Source: Algoriphagus aquaeductus (lineage in GTDB: Bacteria; Bacteroidota; Bacteroidia; Cytophagales; Cyclobacteriaceae). Taken from it: DNA of 64,000 bases. The translations under genes and the position numbers were made by a program. The notes under the pieces were generated by a model. It had not been told where the DNA came from. It searched no databases and saw only the letters and a program-made list of their open reading frames with translations. Where the stretch lies: assembly GCF_003253485.1 (NCBI RefSeq), contig NZ_QKTX01000014.1:62001-126000 (forward strand), given 5' to 3'. Below are positions 55,418 through 63,318 of the stretch, piece after piece; position 1 is the first letter of the stretch; every line of letters begins with the position of its first letter.

Positions 55418-56542
55418 ATGATAGAAAGAATTCTCAAGAAAAGGATCTCCGATCAGCTATTCAAGGGAAAAACTATTGTGCTAATCGGAGCAAGACAGGT
55501 AGGAAAAACGACTCTTATCCAAGAAATCCTAAGAGATATGGAGTTTTTGTTCCTTAATGGAGATGATCCATTGATCAAACAGCAGCTGACCAACCCCAAC
55601 ACGAAGCAAATTGAAACGCTAATAGGGAGTTCAAAAATCATTTTTATTGATGAGGCCCAGCGGATCGAGAATATTGGCCTTACTGCTAAAATAATCCATG
55701 ACCAATTCAAGCACGTCCAATTAATCCTCAGTGGTTCTTCTGCCTTCGAACTCAGAAATAATACGAATGAACCTCTCACCGGAAGAAAGTTTGAGTATGC
55801 TCTTTATCCGATTTCTTACGAAGAATATGAAAAGTCAGTGGGGTATATCGATGCCCTTCGTGATTTTGAAAGCCGATTGATTTATGGCTTTTACCCTGAC
55901 GTCATCAATCAGCGGGGCGAGGAGCGTCAGATTTTAAATGAGATAACCCAGAGTTACCTCTTTAAGGATATTCTATCCTTTGCAAACATCAAGAAACCTG
56001 ATGCTTTGGGAAAAATACTCCAAGCGTTGGCTTTTCAAATCGGCAATGAGGTTAGCTATAATGAATTGGCGCAATTGACAGGAGTGGATAAAAACACGGT
56101 GTCTAATTACATTCATTTGCTGGAGCTTTCCTGTATTATTTATCCATTGACTTCATTTAGCAGAAATCTCCGAAATGAAATTAAGACGAATAGGAAAATC
56201 TATTTTTATGACAATGGAATCCGGAATGCCATTATCCAAAATTTTAACCCCATTGAGTTTAGAAATGATATTGGAGCATTGTGGGAAAATTTCTTGATGA
56301 CCGAACGGCTCAAGCGCAATCACTATCACAGAGTTTTCGCCAACACTTACTTTTGGAGAACTAAGCAGCAACAAGAAATTGATTATTTGGAGGAGGCAGA
56401 CGGGAAGTTGTCTGCTTTTGAATTCAAATGGAATACGGGTGCAAAAGTGAAAATACCTTCTGCCTTTCAGGACGCCTATTCTGCAGATTTTAAAGTGATC
56501 ACCAGAGAAAATTTTAGAGAATTTGTTGGGGTTTTTGGCTAG
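55418..56542 (+). CDS. DUF4143-type AAA ATPase
   Basis: A 374-residue P-loop ATPase of the AAA_14/DUF4143 group. Walker A is GARQVGKTTL, Walker B is KIIFIDEAQR, and sensor-like LILSGSSAFEL follows. The C-terminal part contains a winged helix (YNELAQLTGVDKNTVSNYIHLLE) and a nuclease-like DUF4143 domain (FWRTKQQQEIDYLEE, AFEFKWN). The ATG at 55418 is preferred to one at 55373, whose extra residues are only the palindrome in translation. Base composition is more AT-rich than its neighbours, which hints at transfer. Members are numerous in Bacteroidota and often look mobile; function is unknown. Confidence 0.85.
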   Translation: MIERILKKRISDQLFKGKTIVLIGARQVGKTTLIQEILRDMEFLFLNGDDPLIKQQLTNPNTKQIETLIGSSKIIFIDEAQRIENIGLTAKIIHDQFKHVQLILSGSSAFELRNNTNEPLTGRKFEYALYPISYEEYEKSVGYIDALRDFESRLIYGFYPDVINQRGEERQILNEITQSYLFKDILSFANIKKPDALGKILQALAFQIGNEVSYNELAQLTGVDKNTVSNYIHLLELSCIIYPLTSFSRNLRNEIKTNRKIYFYDNGIRNAIIQNFNPIEFRNDIGALWENFLMTERLKRNHYHRVFANTYFWRTKQQQEIDYLEEADGKLSAFEFKWNTGAKVKIPSAFQDAYSADFKVITRENFREFVGVFG

Positions 56543-56826
56543 TCAAATTCGACTTTAGCTAGAAATGATGGTGAGTGCCTTTTCCGTATTAAGTATTGTG
56601 AATACTCTTATTCTGACGAGAATGTAAAAATAGATAGAACCAAATCTATCTAAATGGACAAAAATGTCAAAATAAGGGAAAACATGGAGTTTTTAACTCT
56701 TATTCTCACAGGCTCCATCAGGATTGAAGGGGTTAAAAAAGATCATAGATTGTAACCCAAGTCACTGTCCAAAAGGACTTTTTGATCGAGTTTTACTTTT
56801 GGTATTTACCTCAAACCCTTCTAGCC
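56543..56826. other. Intergenic region after the ATPase
   Basis: About 280 bp, AT-rich on the left. ATTTTTGTCC-like and TGGACAAAAATGTCAAAAT text occurs near 56655, and no gene, terminator or promoter is convincing. A frame from 56782 runs into the DUF302 gene but lacks conserved text. Confidence 0.4.
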
Positions 56827-57216
56827 ATGACTTACTACCAATCCCGTACCCTCAAATCAGCCGATTTGGCTACCCTCCGAACCAAAGTGGAAACAGGCCT
56901 AAAAGAAGTTGGATTTGGCATCCTGACCGAAATCGACATTCAGGCCACGATGAAAAAGAAGTTGGACAAAGACTATCCGCCTTTTCTGATTTTGGGCGCT
57001 TGTAATCCGGTTTTTGCGGATAAGGTGTTGACTGCCGAGCCGCATGTCAGCACACTTTTACCCTGCAATGTGACCATCCGAAGTCTTGGAGGAGAAGACT
57101 ATGAGGTGACGATCATGGACCCTGCGGCGGCGATGTCGGTGGTGCAAAACCCGGCGATTGAGTCGCTAGCAGGAGAAGTAAGAGGCAAATTGATGAGTAT
57201 GTTGGAGGGGCTATGA
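56827..57216 (+). CDS. DUF302 protein
   Basis: A 129-residue protein starting at the ATG at 56827 (MTYYQSRTLKSADL); the in-frame upstream start adds unrelated text. DUF302 features are KVETGLKEVGFGILTEIDI, ATMKKKLD, FLILGACNPVFADKVL and LLPCNVTIRS. The cysteines in GACNP and LPCNV are conserved in the family and may bind heme or metal. Function is unknown, though the family often occurs in sulfur and anaerobic respiration loci. It lies upstream of the HPP gene in the same direction. Confidence 0.85.
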   Translation: MTYYQSRTLKSADLATLRTKVETGLKEVGFGILTEIDIQATMKKKLDKDYPPFLILGACNPVFADKVLTAEPHVSTLLPCNVTIRSLGGEDYEVTIMDPAAAMSVVQNPAIESLAGEVRGKLMSMLEGL

Positions 57217-57313
57217 TCTGCGCAACTGATTTTTAAAATTTGGAGAAAGAGAAGTAGCGGACAGATTGGTTAAGGGAGTCTCTTGTCCTATTTTTGGGGC
57301 TTGCTTATATCCT

Positions 57314-57931
57314 ATGCCTACTCAAAAAATCAAAAGAGGTCTGCGAAAAGCACGGCTCATCGCCTATCGGGAGACTTCCCACAATCCCATTGATAACCTT
57401 TGGGCATTTGTAGGATCATTTTTGGGACTGAGCAGTATCGGTTTGATGCAAAATGTTTTCCATACCGTGGGAAATATCGATGCCTTGTTTTTGATCGGGG
57501 CCTTTGGGGCGAGTTCGGTTTTACTTTTTGGAATGACCAACAGTCCTGCGGCCCAGCCCAGAAAATTGATCTTTGGAAGCCTGATCTCTGCTTTTATTGG
57601 GGTAAGCGTCTATAAACTTTTCTCCAGTACAGCATACATCTGGATTTCTCCCGCCTTGGCGGTTTCCTTGTCCATTTTGGCGATGCAATACACCAAAACC
57701 CTTCATCCTCCGGGCGGGGCCATTGCCCTGATTGCCAATATCGGTTCGGAAGAAGTGAGACAAATGGGGTATTTCTATGTGATCAATCCGGTGATGACAG
57801 GGATTTTGACCCTTTTTCTGTCCTCGATTTTGATCAATAACCTCTCCAAAAACCGACTTTATCCCTATTGGGATGTCAATATCCGGAGGCTGAGCTACTG
57901 GGAAAAAATTCAGTTTTGGAAGAGGCGCTAG
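57314..57931 (+). CDS. HPP-family membrane protein, possible nitrite transporter
   Basis: A 205-residue protein starting at the ATG at 57314, with four to five transmembrane helices. The HPP motif is present as KTLHPPGGAIALIAN, and IGAFGASSVLLFGMTNSPAAQP is also typical. Plant and cyanobacterial HPP proteins have been described as nitrite transporters, which would suit the nitrogen-oxide context, but the bacterial role is unproven. Its end overlaps the end of the convergent hemerythrin gene by 4 bp. Confidence 0.8.
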   Translation: MPTQKIKRGLRKARLIAYRETSHNPIDNLWAFVGSFLGLSSIGLMQNVFHTVGNIDALFLIGAFGASSVLLFGMTNSPAAQPRKLIFGSLISAFIGVSVYKLFSSTAYIWISPALAVSLSILAMQYTKTLHPPGGAIALIANIGSEEVRQMGYFYVINPVMTGILTLFLSSILINNLSKNRLYPYWDVNIRRLSYWEKIQFWKRR

Positions 57932-58401
57932 CTGCCAATGATCCAAAACGGATCGTCCCCATTCTCCACAAATTTTTCCCGATCACCCTGCGCTGCGATT
58001 ACTTCCAGTTGTGCGGAAGTGGCTTTTTCCTGAATGACCGAAAAAAGTACCCGCTCCTCGAATCGGATATGTTTTTCCAGGTCCTCTTCGATTTGCCCCA
58101 GGGTCTTCGCTGGATTTTCCCAGGTGAAAAAGAGCTTTCGTAGGCGCTTATGCTCACTCAGGGCTTGCTTGATCATCGGATCATCCTCCGGCAAAATGGG
58201 GAAAATGAGTTTTTCTTCCTCTTCGAAATGAGCCTGCAAGTGATTTTCCCAAAACCATTCGCAATAGGTCTTCATTCGGTCGGGTTCAACGCCCAGTTTG
58301 AATCCCTGCCGGATTTTCCAGCAAAGTAGAAGTCCATGATGGTGGTCATGGCTGAGATGATGGAGAGCAGGGTGGCGTTTGAGGGGTGTGGTTTTTGCCA
58401 T
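57928..58401 (-). CDS. Hemerythrin-domain protein
   Basis: A 157-residue protein with a hemerythrin-like four-helix bundle. Likely di-iron ligands are in ALHHLSHDHHHGLLL, ENHLQAHFEEEEKLIFPIL, LSEHKRLR and LEKHIRFEERVLF. Such proteins bind oxygen or NO, or store iron. It is separated by a terminator from the norB-osmC unit to its right and may have its own promoter. Confidence 0.88.
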   Translation of the reverse strand: MAKTTPLKRHPALHHLSHDHHHGLLLCWKIRQGFKLGVEPDRMKTYCEWFWENHLQAHFEEEEKLIFPILPEDDPMIKQALSEHKRLRKLFFTWENPAKTLGQIEEDLEKHIRFEERVLFSVIQEKATSAQLEVIAAQGDREKFVENGDDPFWIIGS

Positions 58402-58447
58402 GTTCTAAGGTAAGTTAAGCACTGTTTCCAATTCCTATTTTAGCAAG

Positions 58448-58480
58448 AAAAAAGACGGACCCAAGAGATCCGCCCTTTTT
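58448..58480 (-). terminator. Terminator of the norB-osmC unit
   Basis: On the minus strand AAAAAGGGCGGA, a loop of about 9 bases, TCCGTCTTTTTT. The 6-bp GC-rich core has one mismatch and is flanked by A and T tracts, 22 bp after the osmC stop. Confidence 0.7.
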
Positions 58481-58501
58481 GACCTTTGCTACTGATTGGA
58501 A

Positions 58502-58951
58502 TTAATGAAGTTCGAGTTGAAGAATAGTCGGTGTCATTTTGATTTCTGATTTGATCGAATGGGAGATCAGGCAGGCTTTTTCGGCTTTTTCCAGCACTTT
58601 TAGGCCCCGTTCTTCTTTTTCTCCCGGGCTGAGCGTGAGTTCGGGGAAGAGATGCACCTCAGTCATCATCCATTTTCCATCTTGCTTGGCCAGTGTTCCA
58701 GTGGCCTTGCAGGTGAATTTTTCAATTTTCAGATTGGAATGGTCAGCCACGGAGAGAAAGGTGGTCATCAAGCAGGAGCTGACTGCAGCGGTGAAGAGGT
58801 GCTCCGGGGACCAAATGCCCGGTACTCCATGGGGAAATTCCGGTGGAGTGGCACATTCGATGAGGTTTTCGAGTTCGGGACTGCTCAGCTGTCCGATTCG
58901 TCCGTGATTCCACTCAAGGTTGACGGCATAGTCATGCGTAGGGTCGTGCAT
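58502..58951 (-). CDS. OsmC-family peroxiredoxin-like protein
   Basis: A 149-residue OsmC/Ohr-fold protein. The two redox cysteines are in AVSSCLMTTFLS and AEKACLISHSIKS. The start is 19 bp after the norB stop codon on the same strand, so the two are probably one operon. It may reduce organic peroxides or nitrosated products formed during NO turnover; that link is an inference from position. Confidence 0.87.
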   Translation of the reverse strand: MHDPTHDYAVNLEWNHGRIGQLSSPELENLIECATPPEFPHGVPGIWSPEHLFTAAVSSCLMTTFLSVADHSNLKIEKFTCKATGTLAKQDGKWMMTEVHLFPELTLSPGEKEERGLKVLEKAEKACLISHSIKSEIKMTPTILQLELH

Positions 58952-58970
58952 AGTTTAAGGGTATTTGGAA

Positions 58971-61307
58971 TTAATAAACTTCTACTTCTTTTCGCTCCTG
59001 ATGGAAGCGGTTGAGAACAAAGGGTTGATCAGGTTTTAGGTTTCTGGCGCTTTTTAGAACCATCCAGGTAAGAGGCAAAACGCCTCCAAGGAGGAAAATG
59101 GAACCACCAACAATTCGCAGCCAAGTCATGGTTTGGAAAGGGGTGCTTTGGATGAATTCCTGGGATCGGGCAAACCAATACCCTTGATCCATCACCGTAA
59201 AGAGTTGATGCAATCCGGCTGGGAAGAGGTCCAGCACGACCATAAACACCAAGCCCAGATTGATCGACCAGAAGGAAACTTTGACCAAGCGGGGATTCCA
59301 TGTATCGGACTTGGTCAGGTAGCGAAGGGCAAATAAGATTGCCGCAATGGATAAATTCCCATACACGCCCATCAAGGCTGCGTGCCCGTGATTGACGGTG
59401 AGATAGGTGCCGTGCTCGTAGTAGTTAGCGATGGGTAAGTTGATAATTAAACCAAAAACACCCGCTCCGAAGAAATTCCAGAAATTGACCCCGAGGAGGT
59501 ACAGAAATACACCGGGCATGGCAAAAAGCGAGGAGCGACCAGTTTCATTGTTTTTATTGGCCAATAGCTGAGGCATGCGCTGCATGCGCCAAGCTTCCAA
59601 AGTGAGCAAAATCAAGGGTACGACCTGAAGTGTGGAAAAGACCGAACCCAAAGCCAAAGTGCCTACAGGCTTGGCATTCCAGTAGAAATTGTGTGAAATC
59701 CCCAGCAATCCCGAACCCAAAAACAGCAAGGCAGCAAGATAAACGACTTTGGTCACCGCCTGCCGATTGACCAAGCCCATCATTACCATCATGTAGCCGA
59801 CGATGATCGTGGTGAACACCTCAAAGAAGGCTTCCACCCACATGTGCACCACCATCCATCTCCAAAAATCGGCCACCACAAAATTGGTCTCTGGACTGGC
59901 CACGAAGCCGGATACCAGCAAAATCAAAATGCACACAACCGCATAGACCAGCCAATTGGGCAGTTCCCAGGGCTTGGCTTTATCCATCACGCCTTTCAGT
60001 CCCCGATAGACAATCACGGCCCATAAGGCAAAAACCGCCAAAAGCATGTATTGATACAGTCTTCCCAGCTCCACAAATTCCCAACCTTGGTGACCCAACC
60101 ATCTGGAGAGCTTGCCCAGCATTCCCATCGGACCCATGTAAATCCCGACTACCGATCCGGCAACCAAAACAAAGAAGATGGCGAAAAGCAAATTGATGAG
60201 TTGGAGTTGACCTTTGGGCTCGCCTTTGGCCAAGAGAGGAAGGATAAAAAAGGAAATGCCTACCCAACAAGCTGAAATCCAATACAGGGAAATCTGCACA
60301 TGCCAGCTGCGGGAGATTGTCACCGGAATCAAAGCCTGAAGATCAAATCCAAAGAAAGATGTGAACCCCACAAAGTCATGCACGGTCAAAACACCGGCGA
60401 GCACCTGAACCAAAAACAACAGAATGGCGACATAGAAAAACTTAAAGGTGGCCCGCTGGGTCGGTGTGGGTCGGAAAGTTCTCACTTTCTCCTCTGTTAC
60501 CATTTCTGAGGCACCTTTGGCATAGTATTCCTCAGTTAGCTGCTCAAACTGCCCGTAGTAGTACATCACGGCTCCCAATCCAAGTACCAATCCAAATAAG
60601 CCGAGGATGCTCCAAAGCATGGTAGAGGCAGTCGGAGTATTGCCGGCTTCAGGGTCAAAGGGCCAGTTGTGGGTGTAGCTGTACGTTTCTCCCGGTCGGG
60701 ATACACTGCACACCCAAGCACCCCAATAGAAAAACTTGCTCAGTTGCTCGATTTCCTTGGGGTCGGTCAGATAGCCGGAAGGCTTGAAGGCTTCATGAAA
60801 TTCCGGATCCCGAAAAACCCGCTGATAAAAGGTATTGATTTCATTGGCTGCAAAAGTTTGAGCATCACTCAATACAGCTTGATTGTCTTCCCCCTGGTAC
60901 CGGTTTTCCTTGATTTCCTGCTTGACCAGTTCTTCGATACCCGCTTGGGCAACCGGATTTGGCTCGATTGGAAATTGCACCTGGTAAAACTCTTTCATGG
61001 ACTCGGCCATTTCGTGCAGCGTTTGGGCGGTAAAATCCGGTCCACGCAGAGCCCCGTCACCAAACATGCTTCCGTATTCCATCAGTGCATAGCGATGAAA
61101 AACCTCCTGTCCGGCCAAAATATCTGCCTTCGAGATGACCACATTTCCTTTTGAATCCACATAATCCGGGATCGGAGGGGCTTCATTGTAGGTCTGATAG
61201 CCAATGAAAATCAAGCCGCTGATACTCACGGTGAAGATCAGGAGAAAGGGAAGCCACCAGTTTTTGGGCTTCATCAGGTAGGTTAGGAAGCTGGGTTCTG
61301 TCTTCAT
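58971..61307 (-). CDS. norB: Quinol-dependent nitric oxide reductase (qNor)
   Basis: A 778-residue single-chain NO reductase. Helix 1 is at about 18-38 and a periplasmic domain of about 180 residues follows (IPDYVDSKGNVVISKADILAGQEVFHRYALMEYGS in part). The remaining helices contain heme and FeB ligands: RSWHVQISLYWI, FWRWMVVHMWVEAFFEVF and YLTVNHGHAALMGVYGN. It reduces NO to nitrous oxide using quinol at the inner membrane, either in detoxification or in denitrification. It is followed by osmC. Upstream, overlapping the rrf2 stop codon, is a weak copy of the GGATA-N4-TATCC dyad. Confidence 0.93.
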   Translation of the reverse strand: MKTEPSFLTYLMKPKNWWLPFLLIFTVSISGLIFIGYQTYNEAPPIPDYVDSKGNVVISKADILAGQEVFHRYALMEYGSMFGDGALRGPDFTAQTLHEMAESMKEFYQVQFPIEPNPVAQAGIEELVKQEIKENRYQGEDNQAVLSDAQTFAANEINTFYQRVFRDPEFHEAFKPSGYLTDPKEIEQLSKFFYWGAWVCSVSRPGETYSYTHNWPFDPEAGNTPTASTMLWSILGLFGLVLGLGAVMYYYGQFEQLTEEYYAKGASEMVTEEKVRTFRPTPTQRATFKFFYVAILLFLVQVLAGVLTVHDFVGFTSFFGFDLQALIPVTISRSWHVQISLYWISACWVGISFFILPLLAKGEPKGQLQLINLLFAIFFVLVAGSVVGIYMGPMGMLGKLSRWLGHQGWEFVELGRLYQYMLLAVFALWAVIVYRGLKGVMDKAKPWELPNWLVYAVVCILILLVSGFVASPETNFVVADFWRWMVVHMWVEAFFEVFTTIIVGYMMVMMGLVNRQAVTKVVYLAALLFLGSGLLGISHNFYWNAKPVGTLALGSVFSTLQVVPLILLTLEAWRMQRMPQLLANKNNETGRSSLFAMPGVFLYLLGVNFWNFFGAGVFGLIINLPIANYYEHGTYLTVNHGHAALMGVYGNLSIAAILFALRYLTKSDTWNPRLVKVSFWSINLGLVFMVVLDLFPAGLHQLFTVMDQGYWFARSQEFIQSTPFQTMTWLRIVGGSIFLLGGVLPLTWMVLKSARNLKPDQPFVLNRFHQERKEVEVY

Positions 61308-61362
61308 GGATGGGTGGGTAAAGGGTTATTTCATATTTAAGACTATTTATTCCTAATTAAGG

Positions 61363-61376
61363 GTATAAAAATATCA
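61363..61376. promoter_or_regulatory. Degenerate Rrf2-type dyad upstream of norB
   Basis: GTATAAAAATATCA differs at two positions from the ric operator GGATAAAAATATCC. It is 56 bp before the norB start and overlaps the last codon of the rrf2 gene upstream. Confidence 0.4.
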
Positions 61377-61811
61377 ATCATCCAAACGGACTTCTTGAGT
61401 TCGGATTTTTTCACCCAAAAGAGCCAGGCTGGTTTCGGAGAAGTTATGTTGGAGTTTCGTTTTCACCTCTTTCCAAAATTCATGCACAGGGCAGGGCTTA
61501 GCTGAGCCACAATGTGGCAATCCGATCAGGCATTTGTCAAAGTAATCGTCTCCTTCTAGAGCCTTGATCACCTCGAGTAGCATGATTTCCTCGGCTGGTT
61601 TAGCGAGTGCAATTCCCCCCGAGGGACCCCGATAAGAGATGAGAAGACCCTTTTCGGTGAGTTCACGGAAGATTTTGGTGACAAAATGGAAAGACAATCC
61701 CAAGTCATCCGAGATTTGTCGGATGCTGAGGTATTGACTGTCCGGAGGATAGGCTACCAAGTAGAGCAAGGCTCGCAATCCATATTTTCCGACTTGGGAG
61801 AGGGCTTTCAA
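61374..61811 (-). CDS. Rrf2-family regulator upstream of norB, NsrR-like
   Basis: A 145-residue Rrf2 protein. Translation seems to begin with a TTG at 61811, giving MKALSQVGKYGLRALLYL, the usual N-terminus; no in-frame ATG fits better. The winged helix includes LSFHFVTKIFRELTEKGLL and YRGPSGGIALAKP. The Fe-S ligands C-x6-C-x5-C are in KCLIGLPHCGSAKPC. It lies 66 bp ahead of norB in the same direction, the position expected of an NO-sensing NsrR-type repressor. A specific assignment needs evidence on its operator. Confidence 0.88.
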   Translation of the reverse strand: MKALSQVGKYGLRALLYLVAYPPDSQYLSIRQISDDLGLSFHFVTKIFRELTEKGLLISYRGPSGGIALAKPAEEIMLLEVIKALEGDDYFDKCLIGLPHCGSAKPCPVHEFWKEVKTKLQHNFSETSLALLGEKIRTQEVRLDD

Positions 61812-62011
61812 GTGATACTTTTTTGCTGTTGGTGAATACTTGGATAGTCTTTGACTGGAACTCCTTTGCCATAAGGATTCTCAAAGGCACTTTAATTAAG
61901 AGCAAAGAGTCCGAAATAAGCAGAGTAAAACTGATAAATCAAAATCGGGCAGGAGAAAATTCCGCATTACTTGGAATTTAAGGTGCCGTGTCCGCTCGGA
62001 CAAAGGACAAA

Positions 62012-62623
62012 TTAATTCAGTTGAGACGGTGCTTTTGGCGCCGAACTTAGGGTCTTCGAGGCAAACAAAATAGCCTGAACTACCAAAGCCGCAATGATCA
62101 GCAGGGCTATTTCCAACTGCGCATGGGCGGCGTCTGAGGAGAAAATTCTGCCCGTTTTGCTGACCAAAGCCTCAGCTTCTTTGACCTGGATTTGAGAAAG
62201 GATCTTCAGTTCGCCAAAAGCCGCTTCAATTTGAGGATTGACATTTTTTCTTTCTTTGATCCCCAGCGACATATTCCAGGTGATTTTTTCAAAAGCATCA
62301 AAATGGGCTTTCTCTTCCGTCGTGAGTTGAGTCTCCAGGTAGTTGAGGTTGATTTGCTCCATGTTTTGCCAATGGGAATTCAGCTGGTTCTCATTCTTGT
62401 CCGGGTTGCTTTCCAGAATATGCTGGATCGAGCGCAGTTCGTCCGAGAGCTGCAAAATGTAGCTCTCGGCGATCAGTCGGTCTTCGTATATGGACTCAAA
62501 AGCTGTTTTGAGTTCCCGGGTTTGAGATCGTTCGGTCAGGTTGTTGACCAGGATGATTCCGATCACACCAGTCAATACCAAGGATGCTTTCAGTTTAGCA
62601 GGGATAGCGTAGGTCCATTTCAT
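62012..62623 (-). CDS. 4HB_MCP-type sensor domain protein without output domain
   Basis: A 203-residue membrane protein. An N-terminal helix (LKASLVLTGVIGIILVNNL) is followed by a periplasmic four-helix bundle of about 135 residues rich in Glu, Gln and Leu. A second helix (EIALLIIAALVVQAILFASK) and a 12-residue tail close it. This is the ligand-binding half of chemoreceptors and kinases, but there is no signalling domain. Its first codons (ATGAAAT) are the end of the 92-bp repeat array, and its ATG overlaps the stop codon of the last repeat-encoded peptide frame. Confidence 0.75.
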   Translation of the reverse strand: MKWTYAIPAKLKASLVLTGVIGIILVNNLTERSQTRELKTAFESIYEDRLIAESYILQLSDELRSIQHILESNPDKNENQLNSHWQNMEQINLNYLETQLTTEEKAHFDAFEKITWNMSLGIKERKNVNPQIEAAFGELKILSQIQVKEAEALVSKTGRIFSSDAAHAQLEIALLIIAALVVQAILFASKTLSSAPKAPSQLN

Positions 62624-62899
62624 CTGTTTATAATTTGATTTTTAATGGTCAGATGGAATCTCGCATGGATTATAATCATCCCTCTGTGTGTCGCTTGCGT
62701 CATGCTCGATTTCATCTGTTTATAATTTGATTTTTAATGGTCAGATGGAATCTCGCATGGATTATAATCATCCCTCTGTGTGTCGCTTGCGTCATGCTCG
62801 ATTTCATCTGTTTATAATTTGATTTTTAATGGTCAGATGGAATCTCGCATGGATTATAATCATCCCTCTGTGTGTCGCTTGCGTCATGCTCGATTTCAT
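62617..62899. repeat. Three exact 92-bp tandem repeats plus a 7-bp partial copy
   Basis: Units at 62617-62708, 62709-62800 and 62801-62892 are identical at every base, followed by ATTTCAT at 62893-62899. Each unit contains the perfect palindrome GATTATAATC within TGATTATAATCC, one mismatch from an FNR-type TGAT-N4-ATCA site. On the minus strand every unit begins ATGAAAT, so both the rnk-like stop codon and the sensor start codon are embedded in unit ends. The single ancestral unit was flanked by 7-bp repeats, a likely substrate for slippage. Confidence 0.95.
62620..62899 (-). other. Three chained 31-codon reading frames inside the 92-bp repeats
   Basis: On the minus strand ATGs at 62899, 62807 and 62715 each open the same 31-residue frame (begins MKSSMTQATHRGMIII, ends NQIINR) that stops at a TGA overlapping the next ATG as ATGA. 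The first ATG overlaps the stop of the rnk-like gene and the last stop overlaps the start of the 4HB sensor gene. Four successive ATGA junctions would allow coupled translation through the array. The peptide is basic and resembles nothing I know, so it may simply be a by-product of the duplication. Confidence 0.35.
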
Positions 62900-63318
62900 A
62901 CCTGAACCGTTTGAGATGAAGCAGCGGGATTACCCGTGATGGGACTGTCTTTTTGAACCCGGTTGATCTGAAGTTTCTTCAATCCTCCCGGCAGCATCCA
63001 CTCCACCGTCATTCCTTCTCTAAAACCGATCAAGGCCACCCCGAGTGGACTGAGAATGGAGATCCTGTTTTGTTTGAGGTCCGCTTGTTGGGGAAGGACC
63101 AGTTGAAAGTTCATCGTCTTTCCGCTGGAAAGTTCAATGACCTCAAACCGGGAGTTGAGCTGAATGATGTCTTCGGAAATGGCCCGGTCGGCGATGATTT
63201 CTGCCTTTTTAATTTCAAGTTGGAGTTGACTTACTTCTTTTCCTTTGAGATGGGAGGGGAGATTTTGAAGTAAGGTATGGATCGTTTTATAGTCCGAATG
63301 ACTCAGAATTGGTTTCAT
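62896..63318 (-). CDS. Rnk/GreA C-terminal-domain protein
   Basis: A 140-residue protein. The N-terminal half is helical (about 1-50). The C-terminal half carries the GreA/GreB-type FKBP-like domain: IIQLNSRFEVIELSSGKTM, ISILSPLGVALIGFREGMTVEW and LKKLQINRV. It is similar in layout to Rnk, which binds RNA polymerase without stimulating cleavage. Its stop codon overlaps the first repeat unit as ATGA. Direct targets are unknown. Confidence 0.85.
   Translation of the reverse strand: MKPILSHSDYKTIHTLLQNLPSHLKGKEVSQLQLEIKKAEIIADRAISEDIIQLNSRFEVIELSSGKTMNFQLVLPQQADLKQNRISILSPLGVALIGFREGMTVEWMLPGGLKKLQINRVQKDSPITGNPAASSQTVQV

Noticed and set aside
55345..56542. Insertion sequence or transposon
   Set aside because: The palindromes lie on one side only, there is no transposase, and no target duplication was seen.
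20335..61811. Complete denitrification set with nirK/nirS and nosZ
   Set aside because: Only norB and accessory genes were found. No copper or cd1 nitrite reductase and no nitrous oxide reductase is encoded in the window.
62617..62899. CRISPR array
   Set aside because: The 92-bp units are contiguous and identical, with no variable spacers and no cas genes nearby.
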